The position numbers were made by a program, and so were the translations under genes. Below the pieces are notes generated by a model. That model was not told the origin of the DNA. It did no database searches and saw only the letters and a program-made list of their open reading frames with translations. DNA of 64,000 bases from Spisula solida (taxonomy: Eukaryota; Mollusca; Bivalvia; Venerida; Mactridae), in the NCBI GenBank assembly GCA_947247005.1, contig OX365946.1, positions 3,170,453-3,234,452 on the forward strand, read 5' to 3'. This document shows, piece after piece, positions 13,301 through 28,300 of this stretch (positions are counted from its first letter, which is position 1; every line of letters starts with the position of its first letter).

Positions 13301-16300
13301 AATATAAAACAGTTAGAAAATGTTATGTTAAGGTTTAATGTAACTGGCAAAAATGTGTATTTTTCTTCAAATGATATCAACAAGTGTTTTCACTGTTTTA
13401 ACCTGTTATAAAAATATTTTTCAGAAAAACGTATTTACATTATAGGTAAAACTTTTCAAATGTCAGTCTTAGTTATATGCTAACAAAATGGTTTAAAAAT
13501 GAAAATTGCAGTTGTCTAATATTTGATCAAGGTCATGCCAGTCCATTTATTCTTAAAAAAAGTGGTCAATATGCATTTTTTTCAACGATCAAATTAATGA
13601 ATTAAAATCAATTAAATGTGTATGTGTGAAGGACTTTATTTGATAAATCATATATGGTTTAGAGTATGGTAGGCCTGGTGGACCAGATTGGTTTTGGTTT
13701 GTACAGGGTGTCCCGAATTATATGCTACAGTTTCGTAGCTTAATAACATTTTTAACATATGCATTATATAACATCCGGACATACCATTTTAAAGAAGAGA
13801 CTTTACATTTTTTATGATATATCATATACATGTACTATCATTAATTTTGTTTTAAAAACCTCAATACTAGAAACGCTTGAAGCGCATGAAGCGCATTATT
13901 GTGAAAGTGACGTTTTACATGTTAAAATTTGACGTCATTGTTAAAGAGTAAAACCTGAAAGGTCTACTATTAAATTTTGTGAAATACATTTGTATATGTT
14001 TTTATACTTGTCATTATAAATGCTTGATGAGTTCTGAATCAGAATTAGATGTTAAAATGTGACAATATGGTATACATTTGTGTTGCTAGGCAACAACAAC
14101 CTATAAAAAGGGCTTTTCACACCCATACCATTGAAGTAATTTGGTTGCCATACTAACTAAAATAATATATTTTCAGTACAATGTCCATGCATTTAGAGGC
14201 CAATTAGCATGCATAAAAATTAAAACCCAAAACACAAAAATGCTTTGAAGACTTAGAAAATATTGTATGTTTACTTGGGCCCATGAAGTTAGTTTGCAAT
14301 TTTCTAACGGCTTTTAGCTTAGTTTTTCTCCTAAACAAATCACCAGCAGTTAATAACAAGCCTGGTATGCTCTTGTGACGATAGATTATAAAGCATATCC
14401 AGTGAGTTTGTATAGTAAAAATACAATAATGATAACGTTTGACATTTTGAAAAAATTGTTGTATGTTCGAAAATAACCTTTTTTTAGTGTTAGCATTTAA
14501 ATTCGGCAACTATGTGGCACGCTGTATATCACACGCAAGTGCTACAATGGTTTTCTATCATATATAATAAAATCAGGCGGTATGTGCTGTCTGGAATAGC
14601 TTTTTTCAAGTGTGTGTTTCTCAAGCTTGACAAAAGGTTCCATTTACCTATTACATGCCAATAATTGAAAAGAGACTGTATGTCTGGTTTAAATTCCAAG
14701 ACAAACAAAGAACTTACCTCCTCCTCCTCCTCGAATATCATATAATTATCAGGAACTAATCACTCACCATAAACCCAGGACAGAGCTACAGACTCCACAA
14801 GTCCAATCATTAACAATGAGTATGTGGCTGCATAGTTGTCAAATAACTGTAATATGTACATTCCACCCTATACAAAAATACAAACATATAAGGGGAGGTA
14901 AGTTCTGGCATTTACTGAGAAGATTTCAATAAATGTGACATACCTATGCTCATTACATGCATGTTGCTATAGTGTAAGAGAACACATGTGAAACCTTCAG
15001 TAATAGTCTTGAATGGGTTTCAATTGGCGGTACAGACTTTAACACAATATACATGAATTATGCCCATATCTATTATCCATAAATGTTCAAAATGTTAACA
15101 GTAACTGGTTAATGAAATTAAATTGTATTTTATCTAAATCACCAATCATATATCACCTATCAATGTTAGTAGTGAAGACTTCTAAAGAAAACATGGCTAA
15201 CTTTCAAATTCGAGAGCAAATAAGCAGGCTTGTACGAGTATAGAGCAGCTTGGGTCTTGAAAACATTCTAGTTATAATATAATGAAACAAGTATGTCGTA
15301 ATAACAAACTGCATCTGTAATAACTTGTTTATTTACGTAGAACAGAAGATTCGATGTAAGTTAATGTTATGCATGCTTACAATGAAGACAATTTACGAGA
15401 ATAAACAATCACAGAAAATGTTGATTTGATTGAAATTACAAGATGCAAGTCCTTAATTATGCATGGATAATTACAAGTACACACGACTTTTACCATGGAA
15501 TTATCGGAATGGAAAGAACACTGTCTAAAGCTGACCTATACAATCCGACAATCTGAAATAACGTGATAGGCGAACTTGTACGAGACTTGACGAGATTTTC
15601 ACAACGACGCTATTTTTACCGCAAGACGCCCCATATTGAATATTTAATTTTTTTAAACCTGCGAGATATTTGGATTGATTCAAAGCAAACCTTGGTCAAA
15701 TACATCGGAAGTGTATTTTAATTCCGTCCATCATGTGTTTGGAATGTTGCTGTATAAATAATGTAGATGATTCATTCATCAATTGTAAAGTAAACCAATT
15801 TCTCTGTAACTTTTCGGGTCGATGATTTATCATTCGACAGGTTTTGGATTGCGTCCAAACTTAAATTTTCAGATCCCTAAGGAAACTTCTTTACGGCTGT
15901 TATTCATATAAAACTTATTTCTGTAATCTTTGGGATATTCTCTATCTGTTGCAAATGATCAAACCACTTCGTTTTTTGGTTTAAACACGAACAAAACTTT
16001 CTTTTAGATACACTACTACGGTAGACCATGATGACGAAAATAAACGGAGTTAACGAACGCGATTAAACCTTTAATAAAACAAAAAGTGTCGATATGTACC
16101 GAAGCGCGCGCAATTCATTATGGTAGTACAGGTCATAATTCAGCTAGCATTAGAATTGCCTATCGATAGTTATATGATCTTTGCTATTACACAGCATATG
16201 TTGAGGGGAAAAGGAAATGGTATAGGAATCACTTAAAACAAGACAACATGTCTACATGTTTGACAACAGTTATGTGGGTACTAACCTGTGTGGCGAATGC

Positions 16301-19300
16301 TAAACCAATACAGTAACAAAAACATGAAATTCCAACCAACAACATGATTCTACGTTTCTGATTTTTACGGAAGATGTGTGGGAATCGGTCAAGAAGTGTG
16401 GTATGTACAGTGGTGACAGTAGATATCTGTAACAGAATAATCAATAATGCTGATCGTCAACATTCTCAATCTCATCAAGTTAACTTTATACCCTATCCTC
16501 TTAAGACTGGTTAGCCCCTAAACACATAAGTTCAACTTTTACCATTTTCTCTTCAGCCTGGTTAGCCCTTAAACACATAAGTTAAACTTTTACCTTATCC
16601 GATTAAGACTGGTTAGCCCCTAAGCACATAAGTTCAACTTTTACCTTTTTCTCTTTAGCCTGGTTAGCCCCTAAACACATAAGTTAAACTTTTACCTTAT
16701 CCGATTAAGACTGGTTAGCCCCTAAGCGCTTAAGTTCAACTTTTACCTTTTTCTCTTCAGCCTGGTTAGCCCCTAAACACATAAGTTAAACTTTTACCTT
16801 ATCCGATTAAGACTGGTTAGCCCCTAAGCACATAAGTTCAACTTTTACCTTTTTCTCTTCAGCCTGGTTAGCCCCTAAACACATAAGTTAAACTTTTACC
16901 TTATCCGATTAAGACTGGTTAGCCCCTAAGCACATAAGTTCAACTTTTACCTTTTTCTCTTCAGCCTGGTTAGCCCCTAAACACATAAGTTAAACTTTTA
17001 CCTTATCCGATTAAGACTGGTTAGCCCCTAAGCGCTTAAGTTCAATTTTTACCTTTTTCTCTTCAGCCTGGTTAGCCCCTAAACACATAAGTTAAACTTT
17101 TACCTTATCCGATTAAGACTGGTAAGCCCCTAAGCACATAAGTTCAACTTTTACCTTTTTCTCTTCAGCCTGGTTAGCCCCTAAACACATAAGTTAAACT
17201 TTTACCTTATCCGATTAAGACTGGTTAGCCCCTAAGCACATAAGTTCAACTTTTACCTTTTTCTCTTCAGCCTGGCTAGCCCCTAAACACATAAGTTAAA
17301 CTTTTACCTTATCCGATTAAGACTGGTTAGCCCCTAAGCACATAAGTTCAACTTTTACCTTTTTCTCTTCAGCCTGGTTAGCCCCTAAACACATAAGTTA
17401 AACTTTTACCTTATCCGATTAAGACTGGTTAGCCCCTAAGCGCTTAAGTTCAATTTTTACCTTTTTCTCTTCAGCCTGGTTAGCCCCTAAACACATAAGT
17501 TAAACTTTTACCTTATCCGATTAAGACTGGTAAGCCCCTAAGCACATAAGTTCAACTTTTACCTTTTTCTCTTCAGCCTGGTTAGACCCTAAACACATAA
17601 GTTAAACTTTTACCTTATCCGATTAAGACTGGTTAGCCCCTAAGCACATATGTTCATCTTTTACCTTATCTTCTTCAAACTGGTTTGCCCCTAAGCCCAT
17701 AAACTCAATGTTTACCTTATTAGTACTTGTTTGCCCTTAAACATTTTACATATTAAACATATTACAAGGGGCCAAAATGGCTCTAAGTCGCTCACCTGTC
17801 ATAATGGTCCCTGAAGGCTCATTTGGTGGCATAAGAAATAATTTACAACTTCAAAGCAATAAGTACAAGCAGTCTTAGTTGCATGTACAATGGTATCATT
17901 TAGTTCTACCCATTGACCTTGTTATTTACATCATAAAACGCATATTGACACATTAGACACAAAGTTGTGAACTCTTTAGTCCCTACACAAAGGTTTTCTT
18001 TGAGATGACCACATGACGTTTTTTTGGCCCGATGGACCAAATATTGAACTTAGCCTTGATTTAGTTAAGATGATCATTGTGACCAAGTTTCGTAAAGATA
18101 AAGTCGAAAGTGTGGTGTCTAGTGACAACACAATGTTTTTCTAAGATTTGCATTCTGATCTTGTTTCATGAGGTTTGGTCCGTAATAGTGTCCTATAATG
18201 TGTTCACAAGCCTTTTCTTAGATTTTATATAGTGACCTAGTTCTTGACCCAACATAAATTATGCAGGCATACATTCTGACCAAGTTTAATGAAGATTGAG
18301 TCATAACTATGGCATCTGGTATGTTCACAAGCTTTGTCTAAAATTTGACATAGAGATCTAGATAACACAGTTTTAAACTTCACCTATATTTTATACAGAC
18401 ATACATGGTGACCAAGTTTCATGACGATTCTGCCATAATTGTGCCCTCTAATACGTTCACAAGCCTTTTCTAATATTTGACATAGTGACCTAGTTTTTCA
18501 CCTCACATGACCCAGTTTCAAACTTGGCCTCGATTTTATACATACAGACATGTTTTGACTAAACGTAAATTATACAGAGAAGTCTTAATTGTTTTAACCC
18601 AATAACAGTCCAGAAAGACCAGAGTCACGTGATCATTTTGCTTTTATGAATGCATGTAATCATAGAGGGAGACACTGACCTAGCTACATATAGTACATTC
18701 TGACCAAGTTTCATTATGATTGAGCCATAACTGTGTTCTCTAGTATGTTCACAAGCACTTGTTAACGGACGGACGAAGAGTGATCACAAAAGCTCATCAT
18801 GTCGCTATGTGACAAGTGGGATAATAGAACTTAATAGAAATATTTTGAGAATATAACAATCGGTAATGAATAACATTTAAAGCAATACATTAAACATTTC
18901 GCACTTTCCTTTAATTTTTCATCCACAACTTTAGTCTGTTTTTATTGAGTAATCCTGATTAATTCGGCCATTGTAGATTTTGTTGCACGTATAATTTGAT
19001 ATAAACGCACTGCTCTCAATCGTGAAAGCTCGGCCATTTCCGTTTGTCTCCGGTAAATATTGCAATCCATAAAGACCGAGGTGATCAGATCGGAGTAGGC
19101 GCGTACGATGAATGTGTTCGCGATAACTGTCGTATTTAAAAATAGAATCAAACCGCTATTAGAATTCTGAAAGCAAGGCGCCGATTGGCTAATTGCGTCG
19201 TCAGATCCTCATGAGTAGCGGGTTTGATACAAAGATTATACAAAACAAACACTCTTTACAAACGTTTCATGCTATATCCAGATGTACATACCAAAGCTAT

Positions 19301-22300
19301 TTCATTTAACTTTCTCAAGCAAGTAAATTAAATATAGTAAAAGGGTTACATTATGACTTTGGAATCAAACAAATACTACACAGTTATTTTCCTTGGATTA
19401 GAAAGTACTATTACATGTACATTTATATTTATATTTTTAAACATAAATAACTGTCATTATTCATTATTAAAACGTATTGGGTGATATCATGACATGTTAT
19501 ATCAACATAATACTACACAAATAATGCATGAACACATGATACCAACCTGAGTTCCGAGTCCGAGTGTGACAAGCATAGAGAAGAACAGAACAGACCAGAG
19601 TTGAGAGATTGGAAGTTTAGTAACCACTTCCGGGTAGACAATGAAAGCCAGACCAGCACCCTCATCAGCCACTTCGCTGACGGGTAGATTCATTTCTGCG
19701 GCCATGTAGCCAATAATACTAAAGATGACGATACCAGAAAACACACTGGTGACACAATCCATGATAGAGACGATGATAGCATCACTGAAAATATACACCA
19801 ATGTATGAAACACAGGAGAACACTGATAAATGGTTACAACTAACACATGTCACACTGACCATCTCACTGCAACTACAATATATCTATCTAGTCTGCATAC
19901 GCACAGTTTGATATCAATCCACATAGTACAACACGCATAAACATTGACTGTCATTTTCAAATCTTAGGTTAACAAGCTGTCCAATAAATGTCACAACACA
20001 AACCAGATGTAGTCAAGCGTGTCACAAGGTTTCCCATCATACCATGCCCAACCCGCCAAAAGTAGGAAAATATCCAAATCAAACTTATAACTACATGTAT
20101 ACATAATATCGTTTCGTTAAAACGTTTACGACGTTCAATTTTAGTTGACGTATGTTTGTTTTCAAATACAGCGATAAATAAGAAGGGGAATCAACAATAT
20201 CGCAGCAATCGACTAAAATCATATCGATATATAGTTTACTACATTGATAGTTATACTTACAAGAAACAGTCATTATGAAACTTGTTATAACTTGATAGTG
20301 TTATCAGTCCACCCCAGCCTGGTGCTAAGGAGAAAAAGATCTGTATCGCAGCATCACCCCAAACCTGTAAAACACCAACACAATAATATATAAATGTAGC
20401 ATCATCACCCCAAACCTGTAAAACACCAACACAATAATATACAAATGTAGCATCACCCCAAACCTGTAAAACACCAACACAATAATATACAAATGTAGCA
20501 TCACCCCAAACCTGTAAAACACCAACACAATAATATATAAATGTAGCATCATCACCCCAAACCTGTAAAACACCAACACAATAATATACAAATGTAGCAT
20601 CACCCCAAACCAGTAAAACACCAACACAATAATATACAAATGTAGCATCACCCCAAACCAGTAAAACACCAACACAATAATATACAAATGTAGCATCACC
20701 CCAAACCAGTAAAACACCAACACAATAATATACAAATGTAGCATCACCCCAAACCTGTAAAACACCAACACAATAATATACAAATGTAGCATCACCCCAA
20801 ACCAGTAAAACACCAACACAATAATATACAAATGTAGCATCACCCCAAACCTGCAAAACACCAACACAATAATATACAAATGTAGCATCACCCCAAACCT
20901 GTAAAACACCAACACAATAATATACAAATGTAGCATCACCCCAAACCTGTAAAACACCAACACAATAATATACAAATGTAGCATCACCCTAAACCTTGTA
21001 AAACACAAACACAATAATATACAAATGTAGCATCACCCCAAACCTGTAAAACACCAACACAATAATATACAAATGTAGCATCACCCCAAACCTGTAAAAC
21101 ACAAACACAATAATATACAAATGTAGCATCACCCCAAACCTGTAAAACACCAACACAATAATATACAAATGTAGCATCACCCCAAACCTGTAAAACACCA
21201 ACACAATAATATACAAATATAGCATCACCCCAAACCTGTAAAACACCAACACAATAATATACAAATGTAGCATCACCCCAAACCTGTAAAACACCAACAC
21301 AATAATATACAAATGTAGCATCACCCTAAACCTTGTAAAACACAAACACAAAAATATATTAATGTAGTAGTACCATCCCGGACCTATAAAACTACAATAC
21401 AATATTACATGTATGTACATGTAGCATCACCACTACAAACCTGTAAAACACCAACACAATATTATATACATGTATTATCATCATCCCCAACCCATAAAAC
21501 ACCAGCACCCGAGGACAGAATATCACCCGAGGTGAAGCCGATGGTGACATTCTGTTTCGAGGGTTGATAATAACAATGTTACGCAGGCAGCCATCTGATA
21601 TTTATTACACCGAAAACTGGTTATTGTAAGTCTAGCAACGTTCACTGCCATGATTATGATAGTTATAAACAGTAGACATGACTGTGCTTTCATATACGTT
21701 ATTGTAGTTATTTAATGCTAACTGATTAGATATGGAGTTCTATTAATGAAATAAAACCTATATCAATCAATGGTTATCACCCACATTGTGACTGATATAA
21801 GTTCCGCCCCACAGGAACTACTTTAGTTTTACAAAAAGCTCAACACTAAAATGACTGAACGTAAACATGTCATTTGGGGGTTCTTATACTTCGTTAGACC
21901 ATTTCCCACAAATTGGTATATGTTCTGAGGCAATGTTTACAAAACATGCGTTTTCACCTTTCACCATAATCCAAGATGGCAGATTTTGAATAGAAAAATA
22001 TAAATGGAATAAACTATTCATACTCAGTTTTACCACAGTGGAAATTTGGCATAAATAGTTCCGGTTTTGACACCAGATAAAAATTAAATAAATAGAATAT
22101 TTTTTTGTTATGATTGAATATGGTTAAAAGGGGATTTCTCCTCTGGAAAATTCCCATGAACGATTACATGCGAAAACACGTGGTTGTTGTTTTTGTAGTT
22201 TTGCATTGGCTATGGCCTTTTTCAACAGACCGGATACAGAATAATGATTCGGTAGACTGAATAGCATGTCCCACCTCCATTAGAGGCAAATTGCTGCTGA

Positions 22301-25300
22301 AGATTTGAGAACCAATCTTTCTTGATTTATTTTTCTCCAATATGAAATATAAATACAGTTCCACTCTTTTAATAACGTTTCGGCATATAAGCCTGATTCA
22401 AATCATGATTTTTTTTAAAGAATATCTATCTTATTTATTCCAACCTTAAAAAACAATATGGCGACGTCTGAAATAACGTCACATAATTTAACGCGACGTC
22501 ATCGCAGGTTAACGCGACGTCGTCGCACGGCATAGCGCGCCAACTTGTGAAAATGTTGAATTGAAATATAAATAGCCAATAAAAGACGAGTGTAAAACTA
22601 TAATAAATATTTATCTTTGCAACCCGTCTCCTAGATCGGAAAGTTTTTATTTTCTAAGTATTTGTTCGCCTGGTCTCTAGTGTGGTGCTTCTTGGCAACC
22701 ATGGCCTCATTCTATAGTCTCTGTCGGGCTAACATTCCTTTGTCATTTTATTCCTCTGCCACATAACCCAAAAACCTGATGGGAAATCCCCGCTGGATGC
22801 AGTGCATTTCTTCATATCATCTCATCGTGTAGTGATAACATTTTACTATTTTATTTATTTATTCTATTTTAACACTGCACGATGACATATAAACCATATC
22901 AAATCAAAACAAACAAATATTCTCTATGTTTAAATTTCACATTATTTATGTTAACGTTCATTTGGTGCATTTTACGTAATTTATTTCATTAACTAATATT
23001 AATATTAAGAAACCATACAGAACATGTGTTGTAAGCTAAGTTACCTTTTTACCATTTGTGTATATATATATTACTTTAAAAGTGCGCCAGACGTAATGTC
23101 ACTGTTTGACATTATGACGTCATTGATTGTGACGTCTTGGCGTCAAAGATATACATACGTTGTGTGCAGTGAAGTTGAATAAACTTGTTTCTTGTGGCAT
23201 TCTATTTTTAGAAAAGCTTATATATTTCAACATTCAAATACTTAAATCGACGCAGTTACCTGCCCTAGAATGAGATTCAAAATGTCAGGTCGATCTTATT
23301 TTTGCTTCTTGGGGAATGGGAGTTTAGCATTGTAGAACAAATTGAGGTATAATAAAATAATATATACGTGTAGCAGCATCACCCCAAACCTGTAAAAAAC
23401 AAGTACAATAAGATACACATATTGCAAATACTGTAGCGCAAAGAGAATCCAAAGCCACACATAAACGACGGCAGCGCCCAACCAACCACGAAAGAGTCAG
23501 ACAAACATGTAGAGTAGTGGCCAAACTTCAAAAAGGGGCTTAACAATGGATGCAACCCCTCCCCACGGTAGAACATCTCACAACCTATTTTTTATTGAAG
23601 AGGAAAGTCTTGGGAGTTGGAAAACGATGGTTGTGAGTCTGAGATCAATATCAATGTAGAACATTATGAAAATCGACTTTTTATGTGTGATTTTCGGAGT
23701 TTTGAGAGGTAATTTTACGACGTATTATTTCCATGTATAGAACAAGGCAATTACTATTTTGCTCAAGAAACACAATACACTTATTATGGTTGAATCATAT
23801 CACATTGTGGGCAACTTACAACATTCTGGTTCCACACTAGCTTGTGAACTGCTATTTTTGGGGTTAAAACATAAAAAATTATAAACGAAAAGTGCGAAAT
23901 TTGGAAAGCGGTACACCACAATATTTTTTATTATTTTATTGGAGATAAAATCACTTTGGTCGGTAAGTATTTACCTGTTGTTTAATATATCAAGAATCTA
24001 GCGACAAGCTAATACGGAAAATGGGATATTTTTGGGGTAAAAATGCTAAATAACATAGACGAAAAGTGCGACTACAATGTCATCTTTCAATTAACTCGAT
24101 AATAAATCACTGTGATAGGTAGGTAGGAAGATCCGGTTTGTGCAATATATCTTTTATTCACATTTATTAAAATCAGTCATGGTATATAACTGGAGTTCGC
24201 AAAGAGCCAGCCCTACTCTTATTTTAATGGAAATTCCAATTTCTGTCAGACTATATCTAATCCTTTTATGCAAAATAATAGAATCAGCCACGTGCTATTT
24301 GTCATGTTCTCTCATTTTTCAATTGAGTGTCCAATCTGTGTATATTTAGATCTTTGCCTGTTACATCATCACTATTGATGACACAAGGTGAAAATACACA
24401 CAAGAACATTAAACCGTGTGTTTGGTTCACAAGTGCTTAGGGAATGAGCCCAAATTAATTCAAGCTAGTGTTGTTGCCTTCTGATATAAGTGGGCGCATT
24501 GTTTCATGGTCCACATGTGCTTATTGTCGTTGTCAATAGGCATAGCAAGTTTCATTTGAATATCATGAACGGTGTTTGAACGAAGGCCAATGTTAAAAGT
24601 TTTGAAGCTGATTATTATGGGGGGGGGGGCATACTTCAAATTTTATTAGAGCTAGAACTGTTGTCATAAGCCTCACCACTGTAAATAAGTATAGCAGTTT
24701 GGTTTGCATATGTTTTATGATTCTGAAGTTATGTAGAAAAAAGAGGAAAGAAAATCTAATTGTTACGAACGATCTCATAAAGTGTTCTAAAATGTAAAAT
24801 GGGATCAACGGATATCAGAAGTGTTAGATGTTGCTGTATTCAAGAAAAGTCACATTTAAGCTTCATAAACTTGACTCGAGGTTCGACTGAGCAAGTACCC
24901 CCGTTTAACATTTCATCTTTGTTTGAACTTGTATCAATTGATAAATGGAAATAAAAAGGCAACGGTAGCTCATTGGGTCAACTCATGGTCTATATATTTT
25001 ATGAACAAATCTCTGTTGTTTTTCTTTCATATCTAGCCGTCAAAACTATCGTCTTCGCCGAGAGCTCAATGCCAGAACAGAAAGGGTCCGCTTTCTCATT
25101 TTTCATAGAAAAGGGTCCGATATGCGTATATACCGTGCAATCAAAACAAACAAATAATTTTTATTTTAGGCGGAAATTGTAGCACCAATGGCAATAATTT
25201 ATTTATGTCAAATGAATAATGTGGTTGAACTGCGAACAAATAAAGTATTCCGTTCATATTTTCGATTAAAAACACTTTTGTTTAGAATTTTGAACCCCAC

Positions 25301-28300
25301 ATAATACGTTTCCGTGTGATTTAAACAGGTAACAGACACTTACGAATTGGGTGTTATCATTTAAGTAGTCCCTTTGGGGATGAAGCTTAAATCACTCGGT
25401 GCAGTTAGTGTGGCACAGTGAAGATATAGCGTTTATACTGCGAAACCTCTATATCTCATTAGTTGTGTTAATCGACCTATATTTTCAATGCTAGACTGTA
25501 CATATACGAGGGGTGATCGATATATTCGTGGACTTTTCATCTAGCAATTTTGTTTTTGTCAGCAAGGCTCAAAAGCAAATTAGCATTATGCAGTGTAGGA
25601 TATCTTCGATCGAATGCACCTATAACATAGTTTTATTCATGTAATGGGTGCGTGGCACAGGCCATCATGTGACTTCATTCCAAGCGTCACCGTTTGAGCA
25701 GCACCGATCTCCTTTCTGGAATTATATCTGACTATATACGATGTATTTACTTTTAATACAGAAATAAGCCATAAATAGCCAACTCTGGAATGTAAGGTGG
25801 ACTAGAAATTGTCTCGTTGCGTTACTGGACTTAAAACTCTGAAAAAGCTGTTGGCTTTGCACGGTAGCATCATCCCGATGAAGAAGAAATCAAGACCTTA
25901 CAAGTTTAGGGCGCAATTTCTAAAGAACTCCTTTCAAATGGAATGAATTATTTATTGTTTTGTAACCTATACTGATCGTAGAGTTCGCCAGTAACATATC
26001 GTTCAGAATATTGTGCCTCTTATTTCTCAGAAATTAAGGAGGAGTATCCATAACTCTGTCTTATCTGTCTATATTGATCACCCCACGCGAGCGAAACCTA
26101 ATATCATAAAATTAACTACTCCGTTACACTTACTGGTACAATAGATATAGATCTGTACATGCATTCATATTATAACCACCTCTGTGCATTCACTCAAGCC
26201 TTATCTGACATATGCCACTGAAGTTTGAAGTAGTATACTTGCCCTAGCCTCCCCTATCATATGCCATTGTGGATTGAAGAAGTATATGATTCCATCGACA
26301 GCTCCTTCCAGGGTCAGACTTCTCACCAATAAGATACTCAGTACAATGTATGGGAAAAATGCCGTGAAATATGCTGCCTGGAATAACAAGTAATATACTA
26401 GTATGGCTATATATATTTTAATGATATTTCAACAACATGAAACGTAAGATTGGGGGAGGATTCAACCAACTACCTGGATAAGATTGGGGGAGAATTTAAC
26501 CCACTACATGGATAAGATTGGGGGAGGATTTTATCAACTACATTTTACCCATTACATGGGCAGAATTTAACAACGACCAAGCAATTATGATTAAAGTCTT
26601 AAATAACATGCACGAGTATTATTATTATGTGTTATCATACATCAAAGGCGAATTCCGAAGGAATGATGAGCAAATCGCAACCTCACGTGTACATAATGTA
26701 AATTGCACATTTATGTACAAAAATAAGAGACCTTGGTTACATGTACCCGGGGCCTGTGAGTAGTAACAGGTGCGCAATAGTAGTTACAGGGCCGCAAGAG
26801 TAGTAAAAGGTGCGCAAGAGTAGAAACAGGGGCGCACGAGTAGTATCAGGGGCGCAATAGTATTAAAAGGTGCGTAATAGTAGTAACATGGCGCAATGTA
26901 CGAGGGGCATTCTGAAAGTTCTGATAACTGAGCGATAACTTAACATTGGTATGTCAGATTTTTTAAAAGTAAATATTTTCTGAAAGATCAATCTTTCAGC
27001 GAGACACCCGTCGTTAATTTAGTAGCTTAAATCTGCGAATTTATATTTTATTGGTATTTAAACAGTACACGGTTTATGGTATTGGCTGAAATCTCTCTAG
27101 AAAACGCGAGGTGATTGCGTTGTATTGGTCCGATGTATATTTCAGAGCGCGCTGCTGAAACATTGACTGATTGAAAAAAAAATGATATTATTTAAAACAT
27201 ACAAAACAACACTTACGATTGACATTAAGATATTAAAAAACTTTTGAGTTATTAATTAAATAACGGAAATAAATACAACCTAAATGGTCGACCATTTTAC
27301 CGCTTATAGCCCCTACATATTCAAGACATACAGTACGTTAATGGACTATCAGCTACTATAAACAAGTCAAATTTTCTAGATTGTAATGTGTATTTTTTCA
27401 TTCGGGGGACGTTATACATGTATTTTGCATAAAGTTGGAATTTGAGAGCAAATTATTGTGCTCTACCGATGATTTTAGAAAGTGGGTGGTGTAAAGGGAC
27501 ACCCTTATACATGTAATAAAAATGTCAATAATCCATGTTCTTATAGTTTAATTAGTTGTACTAACTTTAAATTAAGGAAATATATAATTGTTTTTCTTTT
27601 GCGAAATGCTAGTTCGAAGATATGACGTCATAAATCTAAAACACGTGTTTAGTGGGAATAAAATATCATATGTAGGTACAAAACGGCCACGCGTTTTATA
27701 TTCTCATGTAACACGTCCAGCAACACGTAAATTGTGTATTACCGGTAAAATGACTATTTTCAAGAGCATTAAAAATTTGGGATGTGGTTCTTTTCCATGT
27801 ACATCCTAAGTGAATTATACTATCAGAACAATAAATTTCATTTGTCATGTGATACACAGTTATATAATACAAGATATGTGAAAATTCCAGACAAATTGGA
27901 ATGAACTTATAGAAATTATTAATAATGTTATCCCTCCCAAGGGCTAATATGACTCATTTTGTCGACAATTCATTGGGCTGTATACCTACATGTACAATGG
28001 CATGTAGTTGAATATTAAATTCTCTGATATAAATATCATGATATGTTTTAGACGGAGGAAGGTTGGATCTTTCAAAAAATGTTTACTTTTAAAATAAATC
28101 TGACATACCAATGTAAAGTTATCGCTACGTTATCAGAACTTTCAGAATGCCCCTCGTACAGTGATGGTTACATCCAAGTGCATTGAGATTTGTACTTACC
28201 TTACCACCAGACTTGATACCCTTAGCAAGACAGAAGCATACAAGAACCCAAGCTAACAGTAGACATAGAGCCAGTTCCCACTTGATGGATCCCATATCAT

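Noticed and set aside
20257..21420. Long minus-strand open frames (about 140-230 codons) of repeated VWGDATF or [15 protein letters not shown]
   Set aside because: They arise because the 48-bp unit is a multiple of three and lacks stops in more than one frame. They are not independent genes; only the final segment is exon 7.
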